Part shown: one piece after another, positions 1-10,213 of the stretch
Position numbering within the stretch: position 1 is the stretch's first letter
How the letters are laid out: each line of letters starts with the position of its first letter
NCBI RefSeq assembly: GCF_000517265.1
Contig: NZ_AYSJ01000011.1
Coordinates: 310,091-374,090 of the forward strand
Direction of reading: 5' to 3'
Length of the DNA: 64,000 nt
From: Photorhabdus khanii NC19
Lineage (GTDB): Bacteria; Pseudomonadota; Gammaproteobacteria; Enterobacterales; Enterobacteriaceae
The notes under the pieces: generated by a model
What the model was told of the DNA's origin: nothing
Database searches by the model: none
What the model saw: only the letters and a program-made list of their open reading frames with translations
Made by a program: the position numbers and the translations under genes

Positions 1-1
1 G

Positions 2-3000
2 GATCGCAATGCGCTGAGTCAGCTAACGCAGGATAAAGTTCTTGAGGCGGCACATATACCCTCGACCGAACTTGAAAAAACCTTGGTTAAAATATGGCAA
101 AGCGTTCTGAACATCAGCAATGTTGGTATCAAGGATAGTTTCTACGCTATCGGTGGTGATTCAATCCTGATGCTGAAAATCCGTTCCGAAGCTGAAAAAG
201 CAGGTATCAAAGTCACTCTGTCGCAGTTAACACAATACCTGACCATTGCTGAGTTGAGCCATCAGGTTGAACTCTCACAACCTATCGCAGATACGTTGGA
301 TCTGTTGCCATTTGCTCTGATTGATGAAGCTGAAAAGGCCAAATTATCTGGTTTTGCAGATGCCTATCCGGCGACACAACTACAACTGGGTTTGATCTAT
401 CATAGCCAGCAGGCCAATGATTCAGCAAAATACAAAGATGTTTTCCGCTATACCCTTCAAACGAAGTGGAACCCCAATCACTTCAGGAAAAGTGCGGTGG
501 TATTGATTCAAAGGCACCCAGCCCTACGTTCACACTTTAATCTGGCTGACTTTAAAGAACCTCTGCAAATTGTGAATGAATCTATTGATATTGATTCAGT
601 CGTTGCAATTACTGATCTCAGTGAAATTGATATTGTCCGCGCTGAATATCAAATTATCCAATATATGCATCAGCAGACACGCCATCATTACCTCTTCGAT
701 CGTGCACCACTATTTAACATCAGATTATTTAAAACAGCAGAAGCGCTTGAACTCATTCTGAGTTTTCACCATGCAATCCTGGATGGCAGCAGTGTGGCTA
801 ATCTGATACGCGAATTACTGCATCACTATATTGATAGTGATGGAAATGGTATTACTGATATCCGTCTGCCGTCACCCGCATTGTCTGTACGGAATGAGCG
901 ACTATCGTTGACATCCGTAGAGGACAAAATCTATTGGCAGAATGAACTTTCCGGATTATCCCGAACACAGGTCACAGGCTATAGACTCTATGATGTTCCA
1001 TCTGATGAAGTTTTGATATCGAAATCAGTATCAATACCTGATGATATAGAAGAACAGCTAAAAGACTGGGTACAACAAAAACGTGTATCAACTAAATCCG
1101 TATTTTTCGCTGCGCATTGCGTCACAATTGCCTTATTTGCTGAACAGGATGAAATTGCAACGGGCTTAATCACTCATAGTCGGCCTGAGGTACAGAACTC
1201 AGAATATTTATTGGGGTTATTCCTTAATACATTACCGGTTCGTTTTTCAGCAACAGGTAAAACCTGGATAGAATGTGTCAATGACGTCTTTATCACAGAG
1301 CAACGTCATTCACCACATAGAAAATACCCTCTGAATGCTATCCAGCAAGCTGCGGGTGATGGAGCAAAAATCAGCACTGCTTTTAACTATGTCTATTTCC
1401 ATGCGTTAGCAGAAGTCTTTAATTCCCCTGATTTGCATTTGATTTCATTCACGCCCTGGGAAGAAACCAACTTTGAAATCCTGGTCAACGTTATGACGGA
1501 TTTTGCTACTGGCCGTAACGTATTACGCTGTGACTTTGATGGTACGGTATTCTCATCGGTTCAGGCTGATATGTTTATTGATGCCTACTTAGCTATTCTC
1601 AGAAATATTGTCAACCAAAGTGACGAAGAAGCCTCACTTAGCACCATACCCAAAATACCCACTCATGCTATTACTGCTTCTTCAACTTTCACATCTGTTA
1701 TTGATGCGATCAGTTGGGCTGTCAGCCAGCATAAGTCGGCAATCGCGCTGAAATATGGTGATGAAAAATGGCAATTTGATGAACTTTGGCATAAATCGGC
1801 ACTTATCGCTGATGCTTTAGTAAAACGGGGCGCTCACGCAGAAATGCCAATAGGGATTGCTCTGAAGCGTTCCCCGGAATTGATTGCAACATTGATCGGT
1901 GTATTACGTGCAGGAGGGATCTGTCTGCCGCTGGATTTAAGTTATCCAGCCCAACGTATTGAAGCAATGATTGAGCAGGTAAAACCCTTGATCATTATTA
2001 CCAATACAGAGCAGCAGCCAACAAGCCCTCTACTTTCCTCTACGCCATTAATTGATGTGAATGAGTTGCTTCAAGGGCCAGATTCATTAATACAACCGAC
2101 TGCCGTTACTATTGCTCCTGAGCAGATAGCCTATTTACTCTTCACTTCCGGCTCTACCGGTATACCAAAAGGCGTTGCCATGCCGCATCGAAGTCTGGCT
2201 AATTTAGTGAAATGGCAAAACACAACAACCAGTGGAATCCGGGCATCATCGACACTGCAATATGCACCACTGAGTTTTGATGTTTCGTTCCAGGAAATTT
2301 TCTCCACATTAGCCTCAGGCGGAACATTACATCTTGTCAGCGATGAACAGCGCAAAGATCCAGCTAACCTGCTCCGATTGCTTCATCAGCACCAAATCGA
2401 GCGCATTTATCTGCCTTATGTTGCCCTGCAACAATTGGCAGAAACAGCGGATACATTGAATATTTACCCTGAAAAGCTAAAAGTGGTGATTTCATCAGGA
2501 GAGCAGTTACGCGTTACGGATGAAATCAGGAAGCTCATTGGCAAACTCGAAGATGGGCTCCTTGAAAACCAGTATGGACCAACGGAAACACACGTTATTA
2601 CCTCATTTACCATGAGCGGTAATCCTGAAACTTTCCCGGCACTGCCGCCTATCGGAACCGCGATTGACAATTCTAACGTATTGATCCTGAATGATAAGCT
2701 ACAGGAAGTTTTACCTGGAGTACGTGGTGAGATTTATGTCAGTGGCCCCTTATTAGCCCTGGGATATTACAATCAACCGGAACTGAGCGCTGAACGTTTT
2801 ATTACACTCACAAACTCCCCAAGGAAATGGTATCGTACCGGCGATCTGGGCATCAAATTGAATAATGGTGTGATATTGTGCCTGGGACGTAAAGACTCCC
2901 AAGTTAAGGTACGCGGTTACCGGGTCGAGCTGGCCGAAGTGGAACTCGCTATTGCCAATACACCAGGTGCAGATAAATTCATCAAAGACGTCGCCGTTGT

Positions 3001-4363
3001 TGTTCAACAACGTAACACCAATGACCGTTTTCTGGTGGCATTCCTAGTGGGAGAAAAGAGTGACAATATAGTTGATAAGGTATCTGAGCATCTGCTTGCC
3101 ACTCTGCCGCAATATATGATCCCCAGCCATATCGAATGGTTGGATTCCCTGCCTAAAACACCGAGTGGCAAAAGGGATGACAGTCAATTAAGCCAAACCG
3201 TTATCACCCGACAACCTATCGACCGTCATGATGGGAAACCTGACGATAGCTATGAGCGTATATTATGCGAACTGGCTGCCGATTTATTAAAGATCCCATC
3301 GATTTCTGTACATCAGAATCTGTTCGATATGGGAGGAACCTCTCTGACAGCCATGCGTTTGGTGGTACTGGTTGAAAAACATTTTGCCGTCAATATTCCG
3401 CTATCGGTATTTGTCAGTGATCCAACAATTGCTCAGTTAGCGCTGCGGGTGCGCCACAGTGATGCACAAGCGCACTTTAGCCCATTGGTGCCGATGCGTA
3501 CCACCGGTAAACGCCGCCCACTATTCTTTGTCCATCCCATGGGCGGTAACGTTCTGTCTTACCTGCGTTTAGTTAAACACTTCCCGGCTGACCAGCCATT
3601 TTATGCATTGCAGGCTCATGGCGTTGAAGCGGGATCAACACCTCTCGCCACGATACAACAGCAGGCAGCTAACTATATTCAAACTATCCAGCAGATACAG
3701 CCACAAGGGCCTTATTCACTGGGCGGCTGGTCATATGGCGGCTTTGTCGCTTTCGAAATGGCCCGGCAACTGAAAGAAGCAGGCGAAAAAATAGCAGACC
3801 TTTTTGTATTGGATACAACGGCGCTGAATGAGCAATCACGGGGCAAAACAGATGATAACGCCTTGTTGAATTGGTTCTTCTGGGAACTGCTATGGCTTAA
3901 CCAAGGCGCGAATTTACCTGAACAAATTGTTCCTGAATACATCACCACCTTACAGGAGCGTTTTGAATATATTACCGAACACGCCATTGCTACCGGAGCC
4001 ATTCCACAGGGGAGTTCAAGAGCTGTGGTACAGCGACTGTTTGAAGTCTACAAGACTAACTGGCAGGCTGCCGCGGATTATTCAACTCACCATATTGCTG
4101 ATATTGATATGACATTGTTGCATGCAACCCAACCTTTACCGGATGTATTGCGTTCGATGCATGACACGATCCGCAGTGAATATCGTGATCCCAAAAATGG
4201 CTGGGGTAATAAGACTACAGGTAAGTTAAATGTCATTGATGTCCCTGGCGATCATCTGGAAATAATGGAAGAACCCTACGTTGCCGAGGTAGCAAAAGTA
4301 ATTTTGAATGAAATGCGTATCTCCTCCTCTCTAACCGCAACATCAATTAAGAGCATAAAATGA
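2..4363 (+). CDS. Non-ribosomal peptide synthetase, C-terminal part (T-C-A-T-TE), 5' end outside window
   Basis: The reading frame is open from base 2, so the gene begins upstream. Visible order: the end of an adenylation domain, a carrier domain (GGDSI around 145-165), a condensation domain (HHAILDG at 767-787), an adenylation domain (FTSGSTG, NQYGPTE, YRTGDLG, KVRGYRVE and a PKTPSGK end), a second carrier domain (GGTSL) and a type I thioesterase (GGWSYGG, Ser codon at 3731). This is a terminating module: it loads one residue, condenses it and releases the chain. Aligning by eye to the GrsA pocket gives D-V-Q-Y-I-S-Q-V-I, for which I name no substrate. The stop overlaps the next start by four bases (ATGA), so the monooxygenase is translationally coupled. 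Cytoplasmic assembly line; product unknown. Confidence 0.95.
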   Translation, partial: DRNALSQLTQDKVLEAAHIPSTELEKTLVKIWQSVLNISNVGIKDSFYAIGGDSILMLKIRSEAEKAGIKVTLSQLTQYLTIAELSHQVELSQPIADTLDLLPFALIDEAEKAKLSGFADAYPATQLQLGLIYHSQQANDSAKYKDVFRYTLQTKWNPNHFRKSAVVLIQRHPALRSHFNLADFKEPLQIVNESIDIDSVVAITDLSEIDIVRAEYQIIQYMHQQTRHHYLFDRAPLFNIRLFKTAEALELILSFHHAILDGSSVANLIRELLHHYIDSDGNGITDIRLPSPALSVRNERLSLTSVEDKIYWQNELSGLSRTQVTGYRLYDVPSDEVLISKSVSIPDDIEEQLKDWVQQKRVSTKSVFFAAHCVTIALFAEQDEIATGLITHSRPEVQNSEYLLGLFLNTLPVRFSATGKTWIECVNDVFITEQRHSPHRKYPLNAIQQAAGDGAKISTAFNYVYFHALAEVFNSPDLHLISFTPWEETNFEILVNVMTDFATGRNVLRCDFDGTVFSSVQADMFIDAYLAILRNIVNQSDEEASLSTIPKIPTHAITASSTFTSVIDAISWAVSQHKSAIALKYGDEKWQFDELWHKSALIADALVKRGAHAEMPIGIALKRSPELIATLIGVLRAGGICLPLDLSYPAQRIEAMIEQVKPLIIITNTEQQPTSPLLSSTPLIDVNELLQGPDSLIQPTAVTIAPEQIAYLLFTSGSTGIPKGVAMPHRSLANLVKWQNTTTSGIRASSTLQYAPLSFDVSFQEIFSTLASGGTLHLVSDEQRKDPANLLRLLHQHQIERIYLPYVALQQLAETADTLNIYPEKLKVVISSGEQLRVTDEIRKLIGKLEDGLLENQYGPTETHVITSFTMSGNPETFPALPPIGTAIDNSNVLILNDKLQEVLPGVRGEIYVSGPLLALGYYNQPELSAERFITLTNSPRKWYRTGDLGIKLNNGVILCLGRKDSQVKVRGYRVELAEVELAIANTPGADKFIKDVAVVVQQRNTNDRFLVAFLVGEKSDNIVDKVSEHLLATLPQYMIPSHIEWLDSLPKTPSGKRDDSQLSQTVITRQPIDRHDGKPDDSYERILCELAADLLKIPSISVHQNLFDMGGTSLTAMRLVVLVEKHFAVNIPLSVFVSDPTIAQLALRVRHSDAQAHFSPLVPMRTTGKRRPLFFVHPMGGNVLSYLRLVKHFPADQPFYALQAHGVEAGSTPLATIQQQAANYIQTIQQIQPQGPYSLGGWSYGGFVAFEMARQLKEAGEKIADLFVLDTTALNEQSRGKTDDNALLNWFFWELLWLNQGANLPEQIVPEYITTLQERFEYITEHAIATGAIPQGSSRAVVQRLFEVYKTNWQAAADYSTHHIADIDMTLLHATQPLPDVLRSMHDTIRSEYRDPKNGWGNKTTGKLNVIDVPGDHLEIMEEPYVAEVAKVILNEMRISSSLTATSIKSIK

Positions 4364-5520
4364 ACAAATCTTTGAAAATCATTATCATAGGTGCAGGAAT
4401 TGGTGGGTTGACGACCGCCATCGCTCTGCAACACATCGGTTGCACCGTTGAGATCTACGAACAAGCACCGGAGCTGAGGACCCGTGGTTCTGGGTTATCC
4501 GTGATGTCTAATGCTTCAGTTGCGCTTGGTACTCTGGGTATCAATCTTAATTTGGAGCACTTCGGTGCTCCTGCCAAAACCTTTGAAATACGTACTGCTG
4601 GCGATCGTTTGTTAAGGCGACTACCTCTGGCAGAGGTTTCCGCAGAAAACGGCGCTGCCAGCGTGTGTATTTCGCGTCAAGCATTACAGCAAGCACTGTT
4701 GCAACAGTTGCCTGATATTGAAGTCAAAGTATCCGCTAGGGCAGTTGAAATTAATCAATCTGCCACTGGTGTGTCTGTGAAGTTTGCTGATGGCCGTGAA
4801 GCCCAAGGAGACATACTCATCGGTGCCGATGGTATTTATTCTACTGTGCGGTCTCTAATGCAGAGTTCAGAACCTATCCGCACTGCTGATTATATTTGCT
4901 GGCTAGCTATCACTCGTTACCAGCATCAACAAATTACGCCAGGTTATATCGTGCATTATTGGGGGGCCGGTAAACGGATTGGTTTAATTGACATTGGCGG
5001 GGGAGAAGTCTATTGGTGGGGAACAGCCAATATGAAAGACAAACAAGCGCGAACCTGGCAAGGCTCCAACCAAGATGTTGCAGATTTCTACCAAGGCTGG
5101 CCGAATATTGTCTCAGATATCATCTTAAAAACGCCTTCGACAGACATTATCGCTGTTCCCGCTCAGGATCGTCCTTTTTCTCCACATTGGGGGACAGGTC
5201 GCATCACATTATTAGGCGATGCAGCGCATCCCATGCTAGCCAGCCTAGGGCAAGGAGCCGGAATGGCAATGGAAGATGCTGCTGTTCTGGCTCACGCTAT
5301 CATGCAGAAAGCTGATCCTATAGCTGCGTTGCGTTTTTATGAAAAAACACGCATCCCAAGAGCAGAAATGATGGTCAATGCCTCAAGATCGATGAGTGAT
5401 ATTGAGCAGGAGGATCGTTTTTTCCCTCGACTGAAACGAGATCTGGCACTGCGCCTGGCGCCTAAATCCGCATTGAAACAGAATATCAAAAGTTCCCTGA
5501 TATTTACCCTGGACAGTTGA
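4360..5520 (+). CDS. FAD-dependent (group A) aromatic-type monooxygenase, NRPS tailoring enzyme
   Basis: The 386-residue protein opens with a Rossmann GAGIGG motif at about residues 11-16. It carries the middle ADG motif (IGADGIYSTVR) and the FAD ribityl-binding GDAAHPM followed by GQGAGMAMEDA near residues 285-310. This is the pattern of single-component, NAD(P)H-using flavin monooxygenases such as salicylate or 3-hydroxybenzoate hydroxylases. ATG overlaps the NRPS stop (ATGA), so it very probably oxidises the NRPS product or a carrier-bound intermediate. No signal peptide or membrane segment is seen. The substrate cannot be read from sequence; a stand-alone aromatic hydroxylase is the alternative. 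Confidence 0.9.
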   Translation: MNKSLKIIIIGAGIGGLTTAIALQHIGCTVEIYEQAPELRTRGSGLSVMSNASVALGTLGINLNLEHFGAPAKTFEIRTAGDRLLRRLPLAEVSAENGAASVCISRQALQQALLQQLPDIEVKVSARAVEINQSATGVSVKFADGREAQGDILIGADGIYSTVRSLMQSSEPIRTADYICWLAITRYQHQQITPGYIVHYWGAGKRIGLIDIGGGEVYWWGTANMKDKQARTWQGSNQDVADFYQGWPNIVSDIILKTPSTDIIAVPAQDRPFSPHWGTGRITLLGDAAHPMLASLGQGAGMAMEDAAVLAHAIMQKADPIAALRFYEKTRIPRAEMMVNASRSMSDIEQEDRFFPRLKRDLALRLAPKSALKQNIKSSLIFTLDS

Positions 5521-5523
5521 GAC

Positions 5524-5664
5524 ATGACAAAACGGCAATTCAATCCACGTCAACGAATCCAGTACATACTGATACAGGTTCAGACCACTATTGAGATGCT
5601 TATCGGATCATCGAACACATTCCGATGTCATCATGCTTTTAATAGCAAGCGTGCAAGCTGGTAA
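5524..5664 (+). CDS. Possible 46-residue ORF after the NRPS operon (gene remnant?)
   Basis: ATG lies three bases after the monooxygenase stop and reads MTKRQFNPRQ followed by a mixed basic/hydrophobic stretch to a TAA. I recognise no family. It may be the stump of a third operon gene lost by deletion, since the following DNA holds only a stem-loop and the parDE remnant. It could equally be a chance ORF. Confidence 0.25.
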   Translation: MTKRQFNPRQRIQYILIQVQTTIEMLIGSSNTFRCHHAFNSKRASW

Positions 5665-5699
5665 CAAACTTGCCCTGCACCTCACCCCGGTGACCTTAA

Positions 5700-5728
5700 T
5701 AGGTAACAGTTTATTCACCTGTTACCTA
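5700..5728 (+). terminator. 10-bp perfect stem-loop downstream of the NRPS operon
   Basis: TAGGTAACAG and its exact complement CTGTTACCTA are separated by nine bases. No T-run follows on the plus strand, so it may act as an mRNA 3'-end stabiliser or a factor-dependent terminator for the NRPS-monooxygenase transcript. It also lies just beyond the end of parE on the other strand. Confidence 0.45.
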
Positions 5729-5769
5729 CCCAGCAACATTGTGACATCCAGCCTGTATGTTCCTGGCTG

Positions 5770-6054
5770 TCAAAGTAATAAAGTTATATCTCTTGAACCG
5801 TGTAACACTCTTTGTATTCGGGTCTGGTTTCCTGAGCTTGAAAACAGGATAAGGTATTTCCCGTAGGTACAGCTTCTTATGCTTTCGCCTAACTCCCGGC
5901 GTTGCCGGTAAATCTGCGGCGCTTCACTTATCTGGCAGCATTGCTGATACAGTTCCTCCATAAAGCTAACTGCCCTAACCGGGTTCTCCTACGCGATATA
6001 ATCGCCTATCTCTTCGATATCCTGCGCCGCCAGTGGCGATATGCTTAACCTCAT
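5770..6054 (-). pseudogene. parE: ParE-type toxin gene interrupted by an amber codon
   Basis: The reverse strand from ATG at 6054 reads MRLSISPLAAQDIEEIGDYIA, then TAG (5989-5991), then ENPVRAVSFMEEL and on through LGESIRSCTYGKYLILF and TRIQRVLHGSRD to a TGA at 5770. Length (94 codons plus stop) and the terminal IQRVLHGSRD motif are those of ParE/RelE-fold toxins, which poison DNA gyrase. The ATG overlaps the parD stop (TAATG), the usual coupling. The single nonsense change at codon 22 is the only defect seen, so the toxin is probably inactive unless the stop is suppressed. A reinitiated C-terminal fragment (63 residues from 5961) is possible but unlikely to be toxic. Confidence 0.85.
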
Positions 6055-6314
6055 TATTCCTGTCCGTTTGCGTTCATCCGTTGATATTTATTTTTTAATT
6101 CTCCGAACACTTCACTTGCTGCCAGACCTTCTCCACTTTCAATGCCGGCACTCACCGCAGCACGTAGCTCTGCGAGCTTCTGCGCCTGTTCATGCTCTTC
6201 CAACATGCGTAACCCAGCCCGGATCACTTCACTGACATTGTTGTAACGTCCGCTGTTGATTTGCTCACGAATAAACCCCTTGAAGTGAGGACTCAAAGCA
6301 ACACTTGTAGCCAT
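6054..6314 (-). CDS. parD: ParD-like antitoxin (ribbon-helix-helix)
   Basis: The 86-residue protein begins MATSVALSPHFKGFIREQ and continues with GRYNNVSEVIRAGLRMLEE, the ribbon-helix-helix pattern of CopG/ParD antitoxins. An acidic, flexible C-terminal tail would wrap the toxin. It lies directly upstream of parE and shares one base with its start. Two copies of TATCTATTA ten bases apart sit just before the start, a likely autoregulatory operator. It is intact although its toxin partner is broken, as expected if the antitoxin was kept after toxin loss. Confidence 0.9.
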   Translation of the reverse strand: MATSVALSPHFKGFIREQINSGRYNNVSEVIRAGLRMLEEHEQAQKLAELRAAVSAGIESGEGLAASEVFGELKNKYQRMNANGQE

Positions 6315-6331
6315 GATACTTTCTCCACTAT

Positions 6332-6350
6332 TATCTATTACTATCTATTA
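6332..6350 (-). promoter_or_regulatory. Tandem 9-bp repeats upstream of parD, probable autoregulatory operator
   Basis: TATCTATTA occurs at 6332-6340 and again at 6342-6350, one helical turn apart and 18 bases upstream of the parD start. Ribbon-helix-helix antitoxins typically bind such repeats in their own promoter. Inferred from position and spacing only. Confidence 0.45.
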
Positions 6351-6605
6351 GTATTTTCCTTTTTCTTACTACCGTCAAGGTGTTGTATCTATCACCGTTC
6401 TGCCGAGTGCATCTGCGCGTGCACTATCTGCAATTGACCGATCGGTGGTCAATTTCGTATAGATTTGTATCATATCCAGCTTTTCATAGTCGAAAATGAC
6501 CTAAACGAGTAGGTAGTTGAAACTTTTAAAGCCGACTATATAAGAATTGCCATAATTAATTATAATGATGTTTATCAATGCAACTCACTGTATCTACAAC
6601 ATAAA

Positions 6606-7079
6606 ATGAAGACTAAGCTTATAACCCGCGAAGGTTACAACAAACTAAAGGAAGAATTGGATTATCTATGGCGCGAAGAACGCCCGGAAGTCACTAAAAA
6701 AGTCACTTGGGCGGCAAGTCTCGGAGATAGGAGCGAAAACGCAGATTATCAATATAACAAGAAGAGACTACGGGAGATTGATCGAAGAGTCAGATACCTG
6801 ACCAAGAGTCTGGAAGAACTACGGTGTGTTGATTACTCCCCTCAACAAGACGGACGTGTGTTCTTCGGTGCATGGGTAGAAATCGAAAATGATCAAGGGG
6901 AGATTAAACGCTTCCGTATTGTTGGGTACGATGAGATTTTTGGTCGCAAAGACTACATATCGATCGATTCTCCAATGGCCCGTGCTCTACTAAAGAAAGA
7001 GGTCGGAGACAGTGCAATCGTTTATACACCAACAGGAGAAGTTTTGTGGTACGTGAATGAGATCGAATATGTGAAATAA
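6606..7079 (+). CDS. greB: Transcription elongation factor GreB
   Basis: The 157-residue protein has the Gre layout: an N-terminal antiparallel coiled coil (about residues 1-75) with the acidic tip GDRSENADYQYNKKRLREI, then an FKBP-like C-terminal domain ending in GEVLWYVNEIEYV. GreB enters the secondary channel of backtracked RNA polymerase and stimulates RNA cleavage, acting on longer backtracked RNAs than GreA. Length and sequence match enterobacterial GreB, and tex follows as in Escherichia coli. In E. coli the upstream neighbour is ompR; here an NRPS island and parDE lie there instead. Confidence 0.97.
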   Translation: MKTKLITREGYNKLKEELDYLWREERPEVTKKVTWAASLGDRSENADYQYNKKRLREIDRRVRYLTKSLEELRCVDYSPQQDGRVFFGAWVEIENDQGEIKRFRIVGYDEIFGRKDYISIDSPMARALLKKEVGDSAIVYTPTGEVLWYVNEIEYVK

Positions 7080-7338
7080 CATACCAACTATTTCAACATA
7101 GCTGTATCCCGTGATTCAGAGTAGATCAGCCTTTGTGGGGAATATGGTCACTTTTGTCTATCTAATGAAAGGGCTTGATTTAGCAACCGTTGCTATAACA
7201 TCACTGACAATAAATTCGTTGAATCATGTTGTAACCCGTCAGAATAAGATCAGACGCGAACTGGAAATTGTTTCTCTCAGAACGTATAAAGGGGTTTTTG
7301 TGAATATTTGAAGCCTATCCACCAGAAGAAAACACAAC

Positions 7339-9663
7339 ATGAATGAATCTTTAAGCCGAATTATTGCCAGTGAGCTACAGGCCCAGCCACAACAAGTCCT
7401 TTCAGCGATGAGCCTGCTTGATGAAGGGAATACTGTCCCTTTTATTGCACGATATCGTAAAGAAGCCACCGGCGGTCTGGATGACACCCAACTTCGCCAA
7501 CTTGAGAGCCGCCTTGGTTACCTGCGCGAGCTGTCAGACCGCCGCCAAACCATTCTTAAATCCATTGACGAGCAAGGCAAGCTAACACCAGAACTGGCCG
7601 AAGCCATTAATGGCACCCTGAGCAAAACCGAACTGGAAGATCTTTATCTGCCATACAAGCCGAAACGTCGTACCCGCGGGCAAATCGCGATTGAAGCAGG
7701 TCTTGAACCTTTGGCGAACTCTCTGTGGCAAGATCCACAACAAGAACCGGAATTGGTTGCCGCTACTTTTGTTGATACCGATAAAGGTGTAGCCGATACT
7801 AAAGCCGCTCTGGATGGCGCTCGTTATATCCTGATGGAACGTTTCGCCGAAGATGCAACATTATTGGCAAAAGTTCGTGACTATTTATGGAAAAATGCCC
7901 ATTTGGTCGCCAAAGTCGCCACCGGAAAAGAAGAAGAAGGTGCTAAATTCCGCGACTATTTTGATTACCATGAACCTATCGCACAGGTCCCTTCTCACCG
8001 CGCATTAGCCATGTTCCGTGGCCGTAATGAGAGCATACTGCAACTTTCTCTGAATGCAGATCCCCAGTTTGATGAACCCCCCAAAGAGAGCTACTGCGAA
8101 CAGATTATTACCCAACATCTTAATCTGCGCCTGAACAATGCACCGGCGGATAGCTGGCGCAAAGCCGTCGTAAACTGGACCTGGCGTGTCAAAGTATTGC
8201 TGCATCTTGAAACAGAATTGATGAGCACTTTACGTGAAAAAGCAGAAGATGAAGCTATCAAGGTATTCGCCCGTAACCTGCAAGACCTGTTGATGGCCGC
8301 ACCAGCAGGTATGCGCGCAACAATGGGGCTCGATCCAGGTCTGCGTACCGGTGTTAAAGTTGCCGTCATTGATGCAACCGGCAAATTGATTGCCACAGAC
8401 ACTATCTATCCGCACACTGGGCAAACCGCCAAAGCAGCCGCAAGCACGGCCGCGTTGTGTATCAAACATCAGGTGGAATTGGTCGCTATCGGTAACGGAA
8501 CCGCTTCCCGCGAAACAGAACGTTTCTTTGCGGACGTCCAAAAACAGTTCCCGGAGATAAAAGCCCAAAAAGTGATTGTCAGTGAGGCAGGAGCCTCTGT
8601 TTATTCTGCATCTGAACTGGCAGCACAGGAATTTCCTGACCTGGACGTTTCACTGCGCGGTGCAGTCTCTATCGCCCGCCGCCTGCAAGATCCACTGGCT
8701 GAATTAGTGAAAATCGATCCGAAATCTATCGGTGTCGGTCAATATCAACATGATGTCAGCCAGACCCAACTTGCCAAAAAATTGGACGCGGTAGTTGAGG
8801 ATTGTGTAAACGCCGTCGGCGTGGATCTGAATACCGCGTCTGTTCTTCTATTGACCCGAGTTGCCGGGCTGACCCGTATGATTGCCCAGAACATCATAAA
8901 CTGGCGCGATGAGAATGGCCGCTTCAATAACCGAGCACAATTACTGAAAGTCAGCCGCCTTGGGCCAAAAGCGTTTGAACAGTGCGCCGGCTTCCTGCGT
9001 ATCAATCACGGTGATAACCCGCTGGATGCCTCGACTGTTCACCCGGAAGCCTATCCGGTGGTTGAGAAAATTCTGGCAGCCACTGAACAAAAACTCCAGG
9101 AATTGATGGGCAATCCGTCCTCACTGCGTGGATTGAAGCCTCAGGATTTCACCACAGAACAATTTGGTGTTCCAACCGTTACCGATATTCTGAAAGAGCT
9201 GGAAAAACCAGGCCGTGACCCACGCCCGGAGTTTAAAACCGCGACCTTCGCTGACGGTGTGGAAACGATGAATGACCTGCATCCGGGGATGATACTGGAA
9301 GGTGCGGTCACTAACGTAACTAACTTCGGCGCATTTGTCGATATCGGTGTTCATCAAGATGGCCTGGTGCACATCTCTTCGCTGTCCGATCGCTTTGTGG
9401 AAGATCCTCACACCGTAGTAAAAGCAGGTGATATCGTCAAAGTCAAAGTGCTGGAAGTGGATCTGAGCCGTAAGCGTATCGCGCTGACCATGCGTCTTGA
9501 TGAACAACCGGGAGAAACCCACTCACGCCGCAGTAGCCATCCTCAAACTGACCGCCGCCCTGAACGCAATGACAAAAACCGTGCTACTCCACGCGCTTCA
9601 ACTCCAGCCGGAAACAGTGCCATGAGTGATGCGCTGGCCGCCGCATTCGGCAAAAAACGTTGA
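7339..9663 (+). CDS. tex: Tex (YhgF) RNA-binding transcription accessory protein
   Basis: The 774-residue protein has the full Tex architecture. An N-terminal helical region ([17 protein letters not shown]-type motif) is followed by a YqgF/RNase H-like domain beginning at [12 protein letters not shown] (about residue 330). Then come helix-hairpin-helix segments ([27 protein letters not shown], about 510-560) and a C-terminal S1 RNA-binding domain ([16 protein letters not shown] to about residue 720) with a basic tail. Tex binds nucleic acid and affects transcription and stress fitness. It lies between greB and feoA as in other enterobacteria. Confidence 0.96.
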   Translation: MNESLSRIIASELQAQPQQVLSAMSLLDEGNTVPFIARYRKEATGGLDDTQLRQLESRLGYLRELSDRRQTILKSIDEQGKLTPELAEAINGTLSKTELEDLYLPYKPKRRTRGQIAIEAGLEPLANSLWQDPQQEPELVAATFVDTDKGVADTKAALDGARYILMERFAEDATLLAKVRDYLWKNAHLVAKVATGKEEEGAKFRDYFDYHEPIAQVPSHRALAMFRGRNESILQLSLNADPQFDEPPKESYCEQIITQHLNLRLNNAPADSWRKAVVNWTWRVKVLLHLETELMSTLREKAEDEAIKVFARNLQDLLMAAPAGMRATMGLDPGLRTGVKVAVIDATGKLIATDTIYPHTGQTAKAAASTAALCIKHQVELVAIGNGTASRETERFFADVQKQFPEIKAQKVIVSEAGASVYSASELAAQEFPDLDVSLRGAVSIARRLQDPLAELVKIDPKSIGVGQYQHDVSQTQLAKKLDAVVEDCVNAVGVDLNTASVLLLTRVAGLTRMIAQNIINWRDENGRFNNRAQLLKVSRLGPKAFEQCAGFLRINHGDNPLDASTVHPEAYPVVEKILAATEQKLQELMGNPSSLRGLKPQDFTTEQFGVPTVTDILKELEKPGRDPRPEFKTATFADGVETMNDLHPGMILEGAVTNVTNFGAFVDIGVHQDGLVHISSLSDRFVEDPHTVVKAGDIVKVKVLEVDLSRKRIALTMRLDEQPGETHSRRSSHPQTDRRPERNDKNRATPRASTPAGNSAMSDALAAAFGKKR

Positions 9664-9818
9664 TAGTCTTATAATTGCAAACAATATGCACTGCTTTGGC
9701 AGTGCATATCTCATCTCTGCCATCAGGCAAAATCCAAATCCACTTATCCTTGTCAACTTGGGTGACTTACTGAACATCCAATTATTGAAAATGCGATTAA
9801 TATTGAAATTAATGTTGG

Positions 9819-9837
9819 TTATTATTCTTATTTGCAA
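9819..9837 (+). promoter_or_regulatory. Candidate Fur box upstream of feoA
   Basis: On the reverse strand this 19-mer reads TTGCAAATAAGAATAATAA, resembling the repeated AAT-type hexamers of Fur sites. It lies about 100 bases upstream of feoA in the tex-feoA gap, where Fur (and FNR) control is expected from E. coli. The match is partial, so the call is tentative. Confidence 0.35.
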
Positions 9838-9932
9838 TTAACATGCATAGGATGAAAATCGTACTTTATCTAATATAAGTACAACTTTAGTTCTCAAGAT
9901 TCTTTCACTTATCACACATCCCGGAAGGTTAT

Positions 9933-10166
9933 ATGCAACTTCTTCCAGACCATAGTTACAAGATCATTGGCTTTTCTCCCAAGATCAGCCCAGCTTACCG
10001 ACAGAAATTACTGTCATTAGGCATGTTGCCCGGTTCCTCTTTTCATGTTGTCCGTTTAGCACCTTTAGGTGATCCGATACAAATTGAGGCCCGCAGAGTT
10101 AACCTGATTCTGAGAAAAAAAGATCTGGAATTTCTCACATTAGACGACGCCCAATGCAACGCATAA
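9933..10166 (+). CDS. feoA: FeoA, ferrous iron transport accessory protein
   Basis: The 77-residue cytosolic SH3-like protein has the FeoA pattern: an opening YKIIGFSP, then [23 protein letters not shown] and [14 protein letters not shown]. It works with FeoB in Fe(II) uptake, probably modulating FeoB through its cytosolic domain. It is the first gene of feoABC, 47 bases before feoB, and a clear GGAAGG ribosome-binding site precedes the ATG. Confidence 0.96.
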   Translation: MQLLPDHSYKIIGFSPKISPAYRQKLLSLGMLPGSSFHVVRLAPLGDPIQIEARRVNLILRKKDLEFLTLDDAQCNA

Positions 10167-10213
10167 TCCATTGCAAGCAATAAAACTGTTACTTCTAATT
10201 TGGCATCAAAAAC

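Noticed and set aside
5591-5866. 91-codon plus-strand ORF
   Set aside because: It overlaps the parE relic on the opposite strand, whose protein match is clear.
7111-7311. 66-codon plus-strand ORF between greB and tex
   Set aside because: No ribosome-binding site, no family pattern, and it lies in a short intergenic gap of conserved synteny.
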